From positions 1 to 40,795 of the forward strand of contig DATFYM010000201.1 in NCBI GenBank assembly GCA_035315065.1: DNA of 40,795 nt, read 5' to 3'. The notes beneath the pieces are model-generated. The model saw only the letters and a program-made list of their open reading frames with translations. It was not told the DNA's origin and did not search any database. This document shows positions 25,636-33,306 of the stretch, piece after piece. The position numbers were made by a program, and so were the translations under genes. How positions within the stretch are numbered: position 1 is the first letter of the stretch; each line of letters opens with the position of its first letter. This DNA comes from DATFYM01 sp035315065. GTDB taxonomy: Bacteria > Acidobacteriota > Terriglobia > UBA7540.

Positions 25636-26645
25636 GGCTGCGAATTTCCTTTCGCCTTCGCGGTTGGCTTCGCGCCGCCGTCAATCCGCGAGGGAGCCGA
25701 GGAGCCTGCGTTCTTTTCGGCCGGCTCGAACCACTTCCAGTGAAACAGCAGCGAGTATTGCATCACCTGGTCCAGGTAAGCCCAGCCGTGGCTCCCGGGG
25801 CGCAGAGAAAACTCATGCGCGAATCCCTTATCGGTGAGGATCTTGTCCAGAAGCTGGTTGCCCTCGTTGAAGCCGTAGCGGTCGTGGTCGCCGCAGTCAA
25901 AGTAGAGTTCGAGGCCGGCGAAGCGTTCCGGGTGCTCGGCCAGGGTGAGCGGGTTTTCCTGCTCCCAATAGGTTTCGTTGAGGGGCGATCCGAAAGGCTC
26001 CTGAAGCACTTGGGCATAAAAGCCCCAGCGTCCCTCGGTGGGAAGCGGGTTGGGGAACCTGGGCAGCAGCGCGGCGCTGTGCGCGCTGGCGGACCCGAAA
26101 ACGTCCGCATGGCGCATGCCCAGGTGCAGCGCTCCGTAGCCGCCCATCGACGAGCCGCTAATGCCGCGGGCCTCGCGCCCCGCGATCGTACGGAACTTCC
26201 GGTCGATGGCCGGAACCAACTCCTGAATGAAAAAGTCCTCATAGCGCTCGCGGCCGTCGGACGAGTTCACCCAGAAAGTCTTACCGCCGTCGGGCATGAT
26301 CACGATGAACTTGCCCACCCGGCCGTCTCGGCGCAGACCGTCCAGGATTTCCTTCCCTCCCTTGCCGCCCCAACTTTCCTCGTGCTCGAAGAGTCCGTGG
26401 AGGAAGTAGAGAGCCGGGTAACGTTCGGAAGAGGAGGCGTAGTCAGCCGGCAGGTCGACACAGTAACTCACCGAGCGATTCAGGATGGCGCTCGAAATCG
26501 AGTCGCAGGAGATCGTGGTAGGGGGCGCCTGGGCCGCGCCCTGAGGTGCCGCCCAAGCCGCGCTGCCGATCGAGGTCGAGAGGGTCAAGACGGCGGCGAG
26601 TGCGATTTTGGATTTTGGATTTTGGATTCTGGATTGAACGCCCAT
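25632..26645 (-). CDS. Secreted alpha/beta esterase (esterase D-like)
   Basis: A serine esterase of the esterase D / S-formylglutathione hydrolase / antigen 85-like group, predicted exported. Shown by RYPALYFLHGLFEHEESW, the nucleophile elbow GSSMGG (after ARGI), LYFDCGDHDRYGFNEGN with the acid, and RPGSHGWAYLDQVMQY with the catalytic His. The start is uncertain. A signal sequence (IALAAVLTLSTSIGSAAWA) is preceded by RIQNPKSK, which is the translation of CCAAAATCCAAAAT repeats. I use ATG 26645 (MGVQ); ATG 26690 or the frame from 26834 would add only repeat-coded residues. No ribosome site is seen at either. It ends in an ATGA overlap with the TlpA-like gene, so the two are probably one operon. 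The natural substrate is unknown. Confidence 0.82.
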   Translation of the reverse strand: MGVQSRIQNPKSKIALAAVLTLSTSIGSAAWAAPQGAAQAPPTTISCDSISSAILNRSVSYCVDLPADYASSSERYPALYFLHGLFEHEESWGGKGGKEILDGLRRDGRVGKFIVIMPDGGKTFWVNSSDGRERYEDFFIQELVPAIDRKFRTIAGREARGISGSSMGGYGALHLGMRHADVFGSASAHSAALLPRFPNPLPTEGRWGFYAQVLQEPFGSPLNETYWEQENPLTLAEHPERFAGLELYFDCGDHDRYGFNEGNQLLDKILTDKGFAHEFSLRPGSHGWAYLDQVMQYSLLFHWKWFEPAEKNAGSSAPSRIDGGAKPTAKAKGNSQP

Positions 26646-26830
26646 TTGATTTTGGATTTTGGATTTTGGATTTTGGATTGAAGACCTCATCCTTGCAAGG
26701 TGTGAAACATTAAACGCAGAGGCACGGAGACACAGAGAAGAGAAAAGTGAGTCACACGAAGGTGGCGTTTGGTTCCCGGCGTTTCCCATTTTTCTCGGTG
26801 CCTCTGTGTCTGCGTGTTGGAAGCTCCTTC
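26604..26830. repeat. GGATTTTGGATTTT array and CACAGAG hairpin upstream of the esterase
   Basis: TGGATTTTGGATTTTGGATT-like runs occupy 26608-26633 and 26650-26681. They are followed by a CACAGAG-family hairpin: GCAGAGGCACGGAGACACAG near 26715 pairs with TCTCGGTGCCTCTGTGTCTG near 26796. The right arm continues into GGAAGCTCCTTCGCAAT, as in other family members. Confidence 0.75.
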
Positions 26831-27068
26831 GCAATCACTTCCACATCTTCCCGGTCCTTGGATCAGGGTCCCCGTTCCGGTAAGAGGTGGTGAACGAGTT
26901 CCTCTTCAATCCAAAATCCAAAATCGAGAATCCAAAATCGTCTTGGAAGCTCCTTCGCAATTACTGCCACATCTTCCTGGCCCTTGGATCAGGGCCCCCG
27001 TTCCGGTAAGAGGTGGCGAACGAGTTCCTCTTCAATCCAAAATCCAAAATCGAGAATCCAAAATCGTC
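26817..27068. repeat. Tandem duplication of a 126-bp unit
   Basis: TTGGAAGCTCCTTCGCAAT opens both units, at 26817 and 26943. They run in parallel, with roughly half a dozen substitutions, to AATCCAAAATCGTC at about 26942 and 27068. Each unit ends with the CCAAAATCCAAAAT short-unit array, the complement of that at 26604-26681. The rest of the spacer to 27222 has no gene I can support. Confidence 0.85.
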
Positions 27069-27222
27069 TTGGCCCAGATTCATTCTGTCGCTAACGGCCC
27101 TGTCCGTCAAGCAGACGAGTTGGATTGGACGTCTCAGTGTCGATGGTCAGTTGTCGGTTTTGGCGGATTGCCATCTTCGCTTACGGACAACTGGCAACGG
27201 ACTACGGACGTCTTCCTCCCAC

Positions 27223-27984
27223 TCATCGCACACCGCCAAGCAGCTTGGCCAAGAAAGCGGCCGAAATGGACCGCGCGCCCGACGCCGTCGGGGTTAAGTT
27301 CCCTGACGCTCCAGGTTGGCCGAGCGAAGGCCCGTCCTGGCTTGGCTGGACGCGGTCCGTCCCTACCGGTGATACGCGATCGCTATATTCATCCAGACCT
27401 AGGCGTTGCCGCTCCCATAAACCCGGTCGACGCAGTCGGAACACCCGGTGGTGCAACTTGTCCTGTAGCGCCTCGCCTACCGTCGGCACATTCACCGGAT
27501 AGATCCCGGCCAGCGCCTCCAGCTTCCTCTCCAGGGTCCAATAGCGCTTTCGCTGCATCCAGTAGACCATTCCAATTCGGCGCCGCTCGTCGTTCAGCCG
27601 AAACAGCAATCGGCGGATTGGCAACGGCCTGGATCTCTTAGAAAAAATGCCAAATCTCGGCTTCCTTCCCATGACCCCTCCATTGCGCGCCATGATCCAA
27701 ACCCTGGCGGCGAATTCGTCCAACTGCCGCGTCTGCCCCGGCCCGGTGGCTGCCGGAAACGCCGCCCCGATCTCTCCCCGGACCTTTTGGTAGAGAGCCG
27801 CCCCGCCCCGGTCACCGGCCGCCGTCAGCTTTTCCGGGAGCCGCTTGGCGTAGCGACCATGTTTCAGCGCGTTCAGGCAAGACCGCGCTTTGCCTTGGGC
27901 GGTGCGGGGTCCGGTCGACTTGAGGGCGTTGCGGCGGTTGGCCGCCAGGAACGCTTCGGTCCGAGTAGGTGACTTGCGCAGCAT
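27223..27984 (-). CDS. Uncharacterised protein with an RNALKSTGPRT N-terminal motif
   Basis: 253 residues starting MLRKSPTRTEAFLAANRRNA, then LKSTGPRTAQGKARSCLNALKHGRYAK. The NxLKSTGPRTxxGKxxxxxNALKHG pattern is a recurrent N-terminus in hypothetical proteins of Acidobacteriota and Planctomycetota (recollection, function unknown). The middle is helical and basic with many Arg and Trp/Tyr (MVYWMQRKRYWTLERKLEALAG). The C-terminal ~60 residues look like low-complexity read-through and may not be original. The start at 27984 has GGAGGAGGG about 4 nt upstream and is preferred over 28038. No signal peptide. The basic, NALKHG-type sequence suggests DNA or RNA binding, but that is a guess. Confidence 0.7.
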   Translation of the reverse strand: MLRKSPTRTEAFLAANRRNALKSTGPRTAQGKARSCLNALKHGRYAKRLPEKLTAAGDRGGAALYQKVRGEIGAAFPAATGPGQTRQLDEFAARVWIMARNGGVMGRKPRFGIFSKRSRPLPIRRLLFRLNDERRRIGMVYWMQRKRYWTLERKLEALAGIYPVNVPTVGEALQDKLHHRVFRLRRPGLWERQRLGLDEYSDRVSPVGTDRVQPSQDGPSLGQPGASGNLTPTASGARSISAAFLAKLLGGVR

Positions 27985-28050
27985 AAGACCCTCCTCCGTC
28001 CTGAAGCTCGTTTTAATAAAGATCAACCACGAAGCCAAGTGATACTTTAT

Positions 28051-28079
28051 AGCTTAATAAATTGCGGAGGACGTGTCAA
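28051..28079 (-). promoter_or_regulatory. Weak candidate promoter for the RNALKSTGPRT gene
   Basis: On the minus strand TTGACA (28079-28074) is followed after 17 nt by TAAGCT (28056-28051), about 65 nt before the start codon. The -35 box is perfect, the -10 poor. The -35 lies in CTTGACACGT, a word that also marks the ends of the dispersed element at 1-790 and 12190-12980. Confidence 0.35.
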
Positions 28080-28280
28080 GAATCATATACGGGGTTTCTC
28101 ACTATGAACGAGGATGGGCGGGTTAGACCGGTTGTTGGACCATTGTCGAAACGAGAATTCTCTTCTCATCTTGTAACCGTTACGCTTTAGGGCAGCCCTT
28201 GTGGTCGCCCACGGACAGGCACAAGCCCTGCACCTAACGGGGATATCGAGGGGATGCCCTTACCTGAATTCAGTTAGTTA

Positions 28281-28301
28281 GGGGCGCATAGAGCGCGCCC
28301 C
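28281..28301 (-). terminator. Hairpin after the first PEP-CTERM gene
   Basis: GGGGCGC (28281-28287) pairs with GCGCCCC (28295-28301) around a 7-nt loop, 16 nt past the stop at 28317. No clear U-tract follows on the minus strand, so termination strength is doubtful. Confidence 0.4.
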
Positions 28302-28316
28302 CAACGTTGGTCCGAT

Positions 28317-28910
28317 TCAGGCGCCCGCTCGACCCAAGCGGGGCAAGAGGGCCAAGCCGAGACCGGTCGCGGTCAGCACCAGGAGCAAGGTGCCCGGCTC
28401 GGGTGTCACGTCCACTTGCGCGCCAGCCGAGATCTGCAGGCCCTTGGCCAAGCTGTCCGCAAATGGATCGAAACTCGGATCGTTGGGACTTACCGAGTAC
28501 ACGTCGTATGTCAGCGTGATGTTGCCCAGTACGACATCGCCGATCGTCGCCGAGGGCAAAATGGCGAAGCTGCCTACCCCTGACGGCACGCTGGCGTCGA
28601 AGGCCTGCGTGATCGGCGTGCCTGCGTAGACCCCCGTTCCTACGACGATAAAGTTGGGCCCGATGATATCCATATAGGACCCGTCCCCGGAGTTCTGTGT
28701 AATGCCAAACTCCGAGGCGTCGATCACCACATAATTGAGCGTGTTGGTGAGGGTGAACCCCCATCCTGGGGTGGAGCCCGGATTCCCGCTGATCGCTCCG
28801 TTGTTGCTGAGCGCGAACGTCAGGTTATCGATGGAGTCGCCGCGAGCGACCGCCGCGCTCCCCAACCCCACTCCCAACACCAGCAACAACAATAAAAGTC
28901 GCTTCATCAT
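28317..28910 (-). CDS. PEP-CTERM sorting-domain protein, copy 1
   Basis: 197 residues: signal peptide (MMKRLLLLLLVLGVGLGSAA), a beta-rich body (DNLTFALSNNGAISG, GWGFTLTNTLNYVVIDASEF) and the sorting tail TPEPGTLLLVLTATGLGLAL followed by LPRLGRAGA. That is Pro-Glu-Pro, a membrane helix and a basic cluster. In known systems such tails are cut by an exosortase (EpsH) and the protein goes to the envelope or extracellular matrix; no exosortase gene is in the window. The function of the body is unknown. AAGGAA about 8 nt upstream supports the start. It follows the GH9 gene by 195 nt, with a hairpin between. It is nearly identical to copy 2 (32531-33124), except in the tail. Confidence 0.88.
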   Translation of the reverse strand: MMKRLLLLLLVLGVGLGSAAVARGDSIDNLTFALSNNGAISGNPGSTPGWGFTLTNTLNYVVIDASEFGITQNSGDGSYMDIIGPNFIVVGTGVYAGTPITQAFDASVPSGVGSFAILPSATIGDVVLGNITLTYDVYSVSPNDPSFDPFADSLAKGLQISAGAQVDVTPEPGTLLLVLTATGLGLALLPRLGRAGA

Positions 28911-28992
28911 GGTTTTTCCTTCCCTTTCTGATTTTTCAAGCTTCGGCTCTTAAACCTGTTTCCCTCCAGGAACCTTAACGAATCGAGACGCC

Positions 28993-29043
28993 GTGGCTAG
29001 TGACAAGTCACACCATAGTTACCGGCGACTCACCACTAGCCAC
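28993..29043. repeat. Intercistronic inverted repeat, copy 1
   Basis: GTGGCTAGTG (28993-29002) and CACTAGCCAC (29034-29043) are exact inverted repeats between the GH9 stop and the PEP-CTERM start. The second cassette has the same hairpin at 33202-33251. It could be a partial terminator or an RNA-stability element setting the ratio of the two products. Confidence 0.65.
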
Positions 29044-29105
29044 CCGTCGCTATCCTGAACTCCTGCCGCGTCGTGTCACGCAGCTCTCTCCGTACAGGCC
29101 TCTTA

Positions 29106-32018
29106 CTACTGGAACTGGTTGTAAAGCGTTTTGGATCCCGTGACCTTGCCTCCATCGGCGTCGAACGTGAAATTCACGGTGAACCTCGCGTTGCTGGGGC
29201 ATCCGGTGAAGTTGATGGTTACAACTCCAAGGGCGCTCCCACCCCAGCCGATATTGCCGACGTTCACGGGGAATTGCGCCGGGTTAACCAACGGAGAGCA
29301 CGCCGCGCCACCCGTCTGGGTAAGGTGTAAGCTATCGATTTCGGCTGCGTTTGCCCCAAACGGTCCGTTGTTATTCAAAGTGATCGTCCAATTGCGAGCG
29401 CTCTGCGACCCGCTGGTAGCCGTGATCAAGCCCGTCAGGCTCGTGGTAGCCGGCGCGCCTGCGATTCTCCAAGAGAACATGAGAAAAGAAGTGGAGGTCA
29501 AGTCAATGGCCGGCTCGGTGGTGTTGTAGGCCTGAACGTTATCCCGGTATACCGCCTGGGATGAGCTCAGGGTATTCCCGTCCACTCCGTTGAAGATGGC
29601 GTAGGTGTCGGCTGGGTTGGAGTTGGTTGAGCCAAGCGGACAGGGGACCATGGTCAGGTACCCGCCGGTGGCGGCGGAACCCGCCGGACCTTCGACGGCC
29701 GCTCCATACAACTCCGGGAAGCCGCCGGTCAGCGACCCCAACAGGTTCTCCGGCTGCTGTTGCGGGCAGTTAGTCCAAGTCGTGCCGTCGCCGATAATCA
29801 ACGACACGCCCCACGAGTTGGCCCCCATCATGTTGCCGAGCCATTGTCGCGAGTAGAGATCGTACATCTTGGAGCCCGTCAGGTAGTCAACCTCGCTGGC
29901 CATAGTCGAGATTCCGTCACCGTGGGAAGTGGTGTCGCCATTTCGCCAGTTAATGCCGAAGCCAAAGGCATCCTTTCCGGACTGCGTGACATTGGTGTTA
30001 AGCTGGCTCTCCAGCGCGTTGAGAAGCGCGCTTTGGGTGGTCGCCAAGCCGCTCGGGCTACTTGCCAGCCCCATCGCCCGATAGAGCTCAAAATGGGCAA
30101 GTCCGCTGACGTCGTAGAGATTGAGAGTGTCCTTGCCGCTGACATTAGTGATGTAGTTGTTGGCGAAGGTGGCGGCCTGTTTGAGGTAGTCGATCGGGTT
30201 GGTATCCAGCAGACCGCCAGGCGGATTCCCTTCCGCCGACTGGAGAGCAAAATAGATCTCGGTCGCTCCTAACTCCATATCGTCTTCCCACACGCTCTCC
30301 CCGTAGCCATCGAACGGGATAATGGTGAGCAGCCGCTTGGCGCTGCCAGCCGGGTCCGAGTAAGTGAGGTCCGCCTGGGCGAAGATGTCCTCGGCATACT
30401 TGAGGGCTTGGTTCGCAACCGAGGGGTTGGTGGTGTGGTTGAGTTGGTAGTACAAAGCGAAATCTGCCGCCAGGCGGCCGGCCAAATTGGGGCTGATGGG
30501 TTGCCCCGCCGGGTCGGTGGCTGACCCTGCCGGTTGCGCGACAAACACCGGCTCATGGCAGATGAAGTAACTGACTGTGGCAGAGCACGGCGTCGGCTCG
30601 GGATCGTCGCCATTTCCAATGCTCGTGCTTAAGCTCGCGCTGCAAGTGGCACCCGAGCCCCCACCGCCCGTCAGGGTGCAAGTGGGCGCTGAAGTGTAGC
30701 CGCGACCTGCAGTCTGCGCCGCAACCCCAGTCACCACATGACTTTGAGCGGAAAAGGTCGCGGTGCAAACGGCACCCGAACCCCCACCACCCGTTAGGCT
30801 GCAAGTCGGCGCTGAAGTGTAGCCGCTGCCACCGCTCACCAGATTGACGTTAACCACGCTGGAGTATTCGGCAAGACCGGGTTCCTGCCAGTTGTCATCA
30901 AACCAAGGCAAGCGCCAGATGTCGTAATCGGCCAGGAGGCCGAAGTTAGTCCAATCCTGTGTGTTGCCAACCTGGAAGTAAAGGAGCTTCCGGCTGTCGT
31001 CGTACATCCTCATCAGATGATCCATGATGAACTGCGTGCTGGGGTAGAAATTGGGGGTCACGGGGCCCGGCCGCGACGGAACATTGGCGGGCGCATTCGG
31101 ACCCATCTGGTTGGGAAAGTCGCGAACGCCGATCTGCATGAGCGCGGCGGCGTAGCTTTCGGTCTCCACATACTTCATGTTGTCGCCCGCGTCCCACCAG
31201 CCCCCCGATGCATCAATGGTGGTTCCGTATGGTGTCAGGGCGCAGGTATAACTTCCATCGCACGTGTTGGGGGCGGTGAAGAAGTCGCTGCTGTTGATGG
31301 GGGGATTGTAGTAAGCCGCCGCATTCTCGTTGTTGAGGTGCGACGGATGGGGGCTCATCGGACCCGGCACGAAGTCCGGCCCGTCGCGCACGCTGTCATA
31401 ATAGAAGAGCGTGTTTCCGAGCAACTTTTCGTAGAGAGTGGCTGGGCTAGCCACCGGAAAAACGGGCGAAGGCGCCGGGGTTACCGGAGCTGAGGACACG
31501 GTGATGTAATAGGTGTCGCCGCCCGGAACCGTAAAGTCGAGAGCATAGACCGAGAAGACCGGATTGGTGGTGAACCCACTGGTGGCGCTACAAGTCTTGT
31601 TCCTCCCGCTGCCCGTAGTCGTGCTGCAGTTCGCCCAACTGCCAACTTGGGCCCCAATGGGACCCGAAAATGCCGTCCCGCCCCCGGAATTAATGACGCT
31701 GAAGGTGGCGCCGGTCTCGGCCGCCGTGGACATTAAATAGGCGCGAGCAGAGGTCCCAGCTTCGTACCCGACCTGGTTGACACGGATAAAAGCAGCGTTC
31801 GACACCGTCGTGATGGCCGGACTTCCTACACCGGCTGTGCCCACCACTTGCGATGAGGTGGAGGGTTGCGCGGTTGCGAGCGCCCCTTTCGCCACACGGC
31901 TGGACTTCGCTGTTCCCGCCTGGGCGGGAGCCCACGTTACCAGCACCAGAAAAGCCACCATCGCCCCGAGGATCCCGGGGCGGATGAAGGACCGCGAAAA
32001 ACTTTTCCAGATTGCCAT
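29106..32018 (-). CDS. Secreted GH9 family glycoside hydrolase (endoglucanase-like)
   Basis: 970 residues. A signal peptide (ILGAMVAFLVLVTWAPAQAG) and short linker lead to a CelD_N-type Ig-like domain opening IRVNQVGYEAGTSARAYLM. The GH9 (alpha/alpha)6 domain follows, with GGWWDAGDNMKYVE holding the catalytic Asp pair D276/D279, MGANSWGVSLIIGDG late in the barrel, and the proton-donor Glu in YNTTEPAIDL (E835). The barrel is interrupted at about 395-470 by two GGSGYTSAPTCxLTGGGGSG repeats with Cys pairs. The last ~110 residues form a beta-rich domain ending VTGSKTLYNQFQ, shared with the GH18 protein. Family members cut beta-1,4-glucans such as cellulose; the exact substrate is not fixed. Its own promoter lies at 32168-32196, and a PEP-CTERM gene follows. 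Confidence 0.88.
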   Translation of the reverse strand: MAIWKSFSRSFIRPGILGAMVAFLVLVTWAPAQAGTAKSSRVAKGALATAQPSTSSQVVGTAGVGSPAITTVSNAAFIRVNQVGYEAGTSARAYLMSTAAETGATFSVINSGGGTAFSGPIGAQVGSWANCSTTTGSGRNKTCSATSGFTTNPVFSVYALDFTVPGGDTYYITVSSAPVTPAPSPVFPVASPATLYEKLLGNTLFYYDSVRDGPDFVPGPMSPHPSHLNNENAAAYYNPPINSSDFFTAPNTCDGSYTCALTPYGTTIDASGGWWDAGDNMKYVETESYAAALMQIGVRDFPNQMGPNAPANVPSRPGPVTPNFYPSTQFIMDHLMRMYDDSRKLLYFQVGNTQDWTNFGLLADYDIWRLPWFDDNWQEPGLAEYSSVVNVNLVSGGSGYTSAPTCSLTGGGGSGAVCTATFSAQSHVVTGVAAQTAGRGYTSAPTCTLTGGGGSGATCSASLSTSIGNGDDPEPTPCSATVSYFICHEPVFVAQPAGSATDPAGQPISPNLAGRLAADFALYYQLNHTTNPSVANQALKYAEDIFAQADLTYSDPAGSAKRLLTIIPFDGYGESVWEDDMELGATEIYFALQSAEGNPPGGLLDTNPIDYLKQAATFANNYITNVSGKDTLNLYDVSGLAHFELYRAMGLASSPSGLATTQSALLNALESQLNTNVTQSGKDAFGFGINWRNGDTTSHGDGISTMASEVDYLTGSKMYDLYSRQWLGNMMGANSWGVSLIIGDGTTWTNCPQQQPENLLGSLTGGFPELYGAAVEGPAGSAATGGYLTMVPCPLGSTNSNPADTYAIFNGVDGNTLSSSQAVYRDNVQAYNTTEPAIDLTSTSFLMFSWRIAGAPATTSLTGLITATSGSQSARNWTITLNNNGPFGANAAEIDSLHLTQTGGAACSPLVNPAQFPVNVGNIGWGGSALGVVTINFTGCPSNARFTVNFTFDADGGKVTGSKTLYNQFQ

Positions 32019-32167
32019 GTTTTTTCTCCCCTCGTTAGTTCTGCTTTCTCTCCCTCTTTCCAGCCAAAGCTCCGGGAGCGGAGGAACCGCTGCCGAAGAT
32101 TATCAAGGCCTTATTCCATGACATCGAACCACGGTACATCCTAAACATTCCTTAGAAAGCTGCTCTC

Positions 32168-32196
32168 ACGCTATGCTAGGCGCGAGCGTTTGTCAA
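32168..32196 (-). promoter_or_regulatory. Sigma-70 promoter of the GH9 cassette
   Basis: On the minus strand TTGACA (32196-32191) and TAGCGT (32173-32168) are 17 nt apart. The start codon is about 145 nt downstream. The equivalent place in the other cassette has TTGATA-17-TAACGT, so spacing and position are conserved although both boxes differ. The leader between is also conserved. Confidence 0.65.
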
Positions 32197-32471
32197 CGAG
32201 AAACTCGACGGAACCTATTGCCAAATGCAGTCAATGTGTCCCGCGATACATCTGGGTCGTCCGCCTCCGGCGATTCCGCTACCGCGCGGGCCGGACCATC
32301 ATCAGAGGGCCGCAATCGTCTCTTTCTCGCTTGGCGGCCGGTACATCCGGACTCGACAAGGGCGGTTGCAAAGGACCAAGGACAAGTGACAAACGGGCAA
32401 CTCGTCATGGCCATCGGCATCGCTCCGGGCACCCGGGGCACCGCCGCAATCCAATCGCGGACCAAGACCGC

Positions 32472-32491
32472 GCCTTCTCGATCGAGAAGGC
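32472..32491. repeat. Exact 20-nt palindrome between the two cassettes
   Basis: GCCTTCTC and GAGAAGGC flank a central GATC, a fully self-complementary site about 40 nt after the stop of the second PEP-CTERM gene. As RNA it is an 8-bp stem with a 4-nt loop but lacks a U-tract, so it is either a weak terminator or a protein-binding site. Confidence 0.4.
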
Positions 32492-32530
32492 TGCGCCCGA
32501 TCTGGCATCGTCACCCTGGGTTGGTCCGAT

Positions 32531-33124
32531 TCAGGCACCCGATCGACCGAGGCGAGGCAGGAGCACCAAGCCGAATCCGCTTGCCGTCAGCAACAGGAGC
32601 AAGCTGCCCGGCTCGGGTGTCACGTCCACTTGCGCGCCAGCCGAGATCTGCAGGCCCTTGGCCAAGCTGTCCGCAAATGGGTCGAAACTCGGATCGTTGG
32701 GACTTACCGAGTACACGTCGTATGTCAGCGTGATGTTGCCCAGCACCACATCGCCGATCGTCGCCGAGGGCAAAATGGCGAAGCTGCCTACCCCTGACGG
32801 CACGCTGGCGTCGAAGGCCTGCGTGATCGGCGTGCCTGCGTAGACCCCCGTTCCTACGACGATAAAGTTGGGTCCGATGATATCCGTATAGGACCCGTCC
32901 CCGGAGTTCTGTGTAATGCCAAACTCCGAGGCGTCGATCACCACATAATTGAGCGTGTTGGTGAGGGTGAACCCCCATCCTGGGGTGGAGCCCGGATTCC
33001 CGCTAATCGCTCCGTTGTTGCTGAGCGCGAACGTCAGGTTATCGATGGAGTCGCCGCGGGCGACCGCCACGCTCCCCAACCCCACTCCCAACACCAGCAA
33101 CAACAACAAAAGTCGCTTCATCAT
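32531..33124 (-). CDS. PEP-CTERM sorting-domain protein, copy 2
   Basis: 197 residues, differing from copy 1 (28317-28910) at about eight positions by my reading. Two lie in the first 167 residues (one in the signal peptide, one Met/Thr change) and six in the last 30, the sorting tail TPEPGSLLLLLTASGFGLVL then LPRLGRSGA. All elements of the tail remain: PEP, hydrophobic helix and basic cluster. It follows the GH18 gene by 182 nt with an inverted repeat between, as in the first cassette. The role is unknown; the strict pairing with a secreted hydrolase suggests a shared surface location or a structural partner. Confidence 0.88.
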   Translation of the reverse strand: MMKRLLLLLLVLGVGLGSVAVARGDSIDNLTFALSNNGAISGNPGSTPGWGFTLTNTLNYVVIDASEFGITQNSGDGSYTDIIGPNFIVVGTGVYAGTPITQAFDASVPSGVGSFAILPSATIGDVVLGNITLTYDVYSVSPNDPSFDPFADSLAKGLQISAGAQVDVTPEPGSLLLLLTASGFGLVLLPRLGRSGA

Positions 33125-33201
33125 GGTTTTTCCTTCCCTTCCTGATTTTTCAACCTTCGACTATTAAACCTGTTTCCCTTCGGGAACGAATCGAGAGACC
33201 C

Positions 33202-33251
33202 TGGCTAGTGGTGAGTCAACACGATCGTCGCCGGCGACTCATCACTAGCCA
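33202..33251. repeat. Intercistronic inverted repeat, copy 2
   Basis: TGGCTAGTGGTGAGTC (33202-33217) and GACTCATCACTAGCCA (33236-33251) pair over 16 bp with one G-U. Counterpart of 28993-29043; here the stem is longer although the surrounding sequence has diverged. Confidence 0.65.
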
Positions 33252-33306
33252 CCCGTCGCTGTTCTGAACTCGTTCCGTCTGGTCTTGCGCCTCTCTGGCA
33301 CCGCCC

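Larger units (their letters stand above)
28307..32286 (-). repeat. Tandem duplication, copy 1 (PEP-CTERM + GH9 cassette)
   Basis: Starts at TTGGTCCGATTCAG (28307) and ends near CGCTACCGCG (32286); copy 2 has the same words at 32521 and about 36610. Homology covers the PEP-CTERM gene, the intercistronic region, the 3' ~330 bp and 5' ~250 bp of the hydrolase gene, its leader and its promoter. The catalytic cores between are unrelated. The 234 bp between the copies hold no gene, only an exact palindrome at 32472-32491. Confidence 0.85.

Noticed and set aside
26769..27641. 290-residue plus-strand frame over the tandem duplication
   Set aside because: It reads through repeats and then antisense to the RNALKSTGPRT gene, which has a strong ribosome site; no domain is visible.
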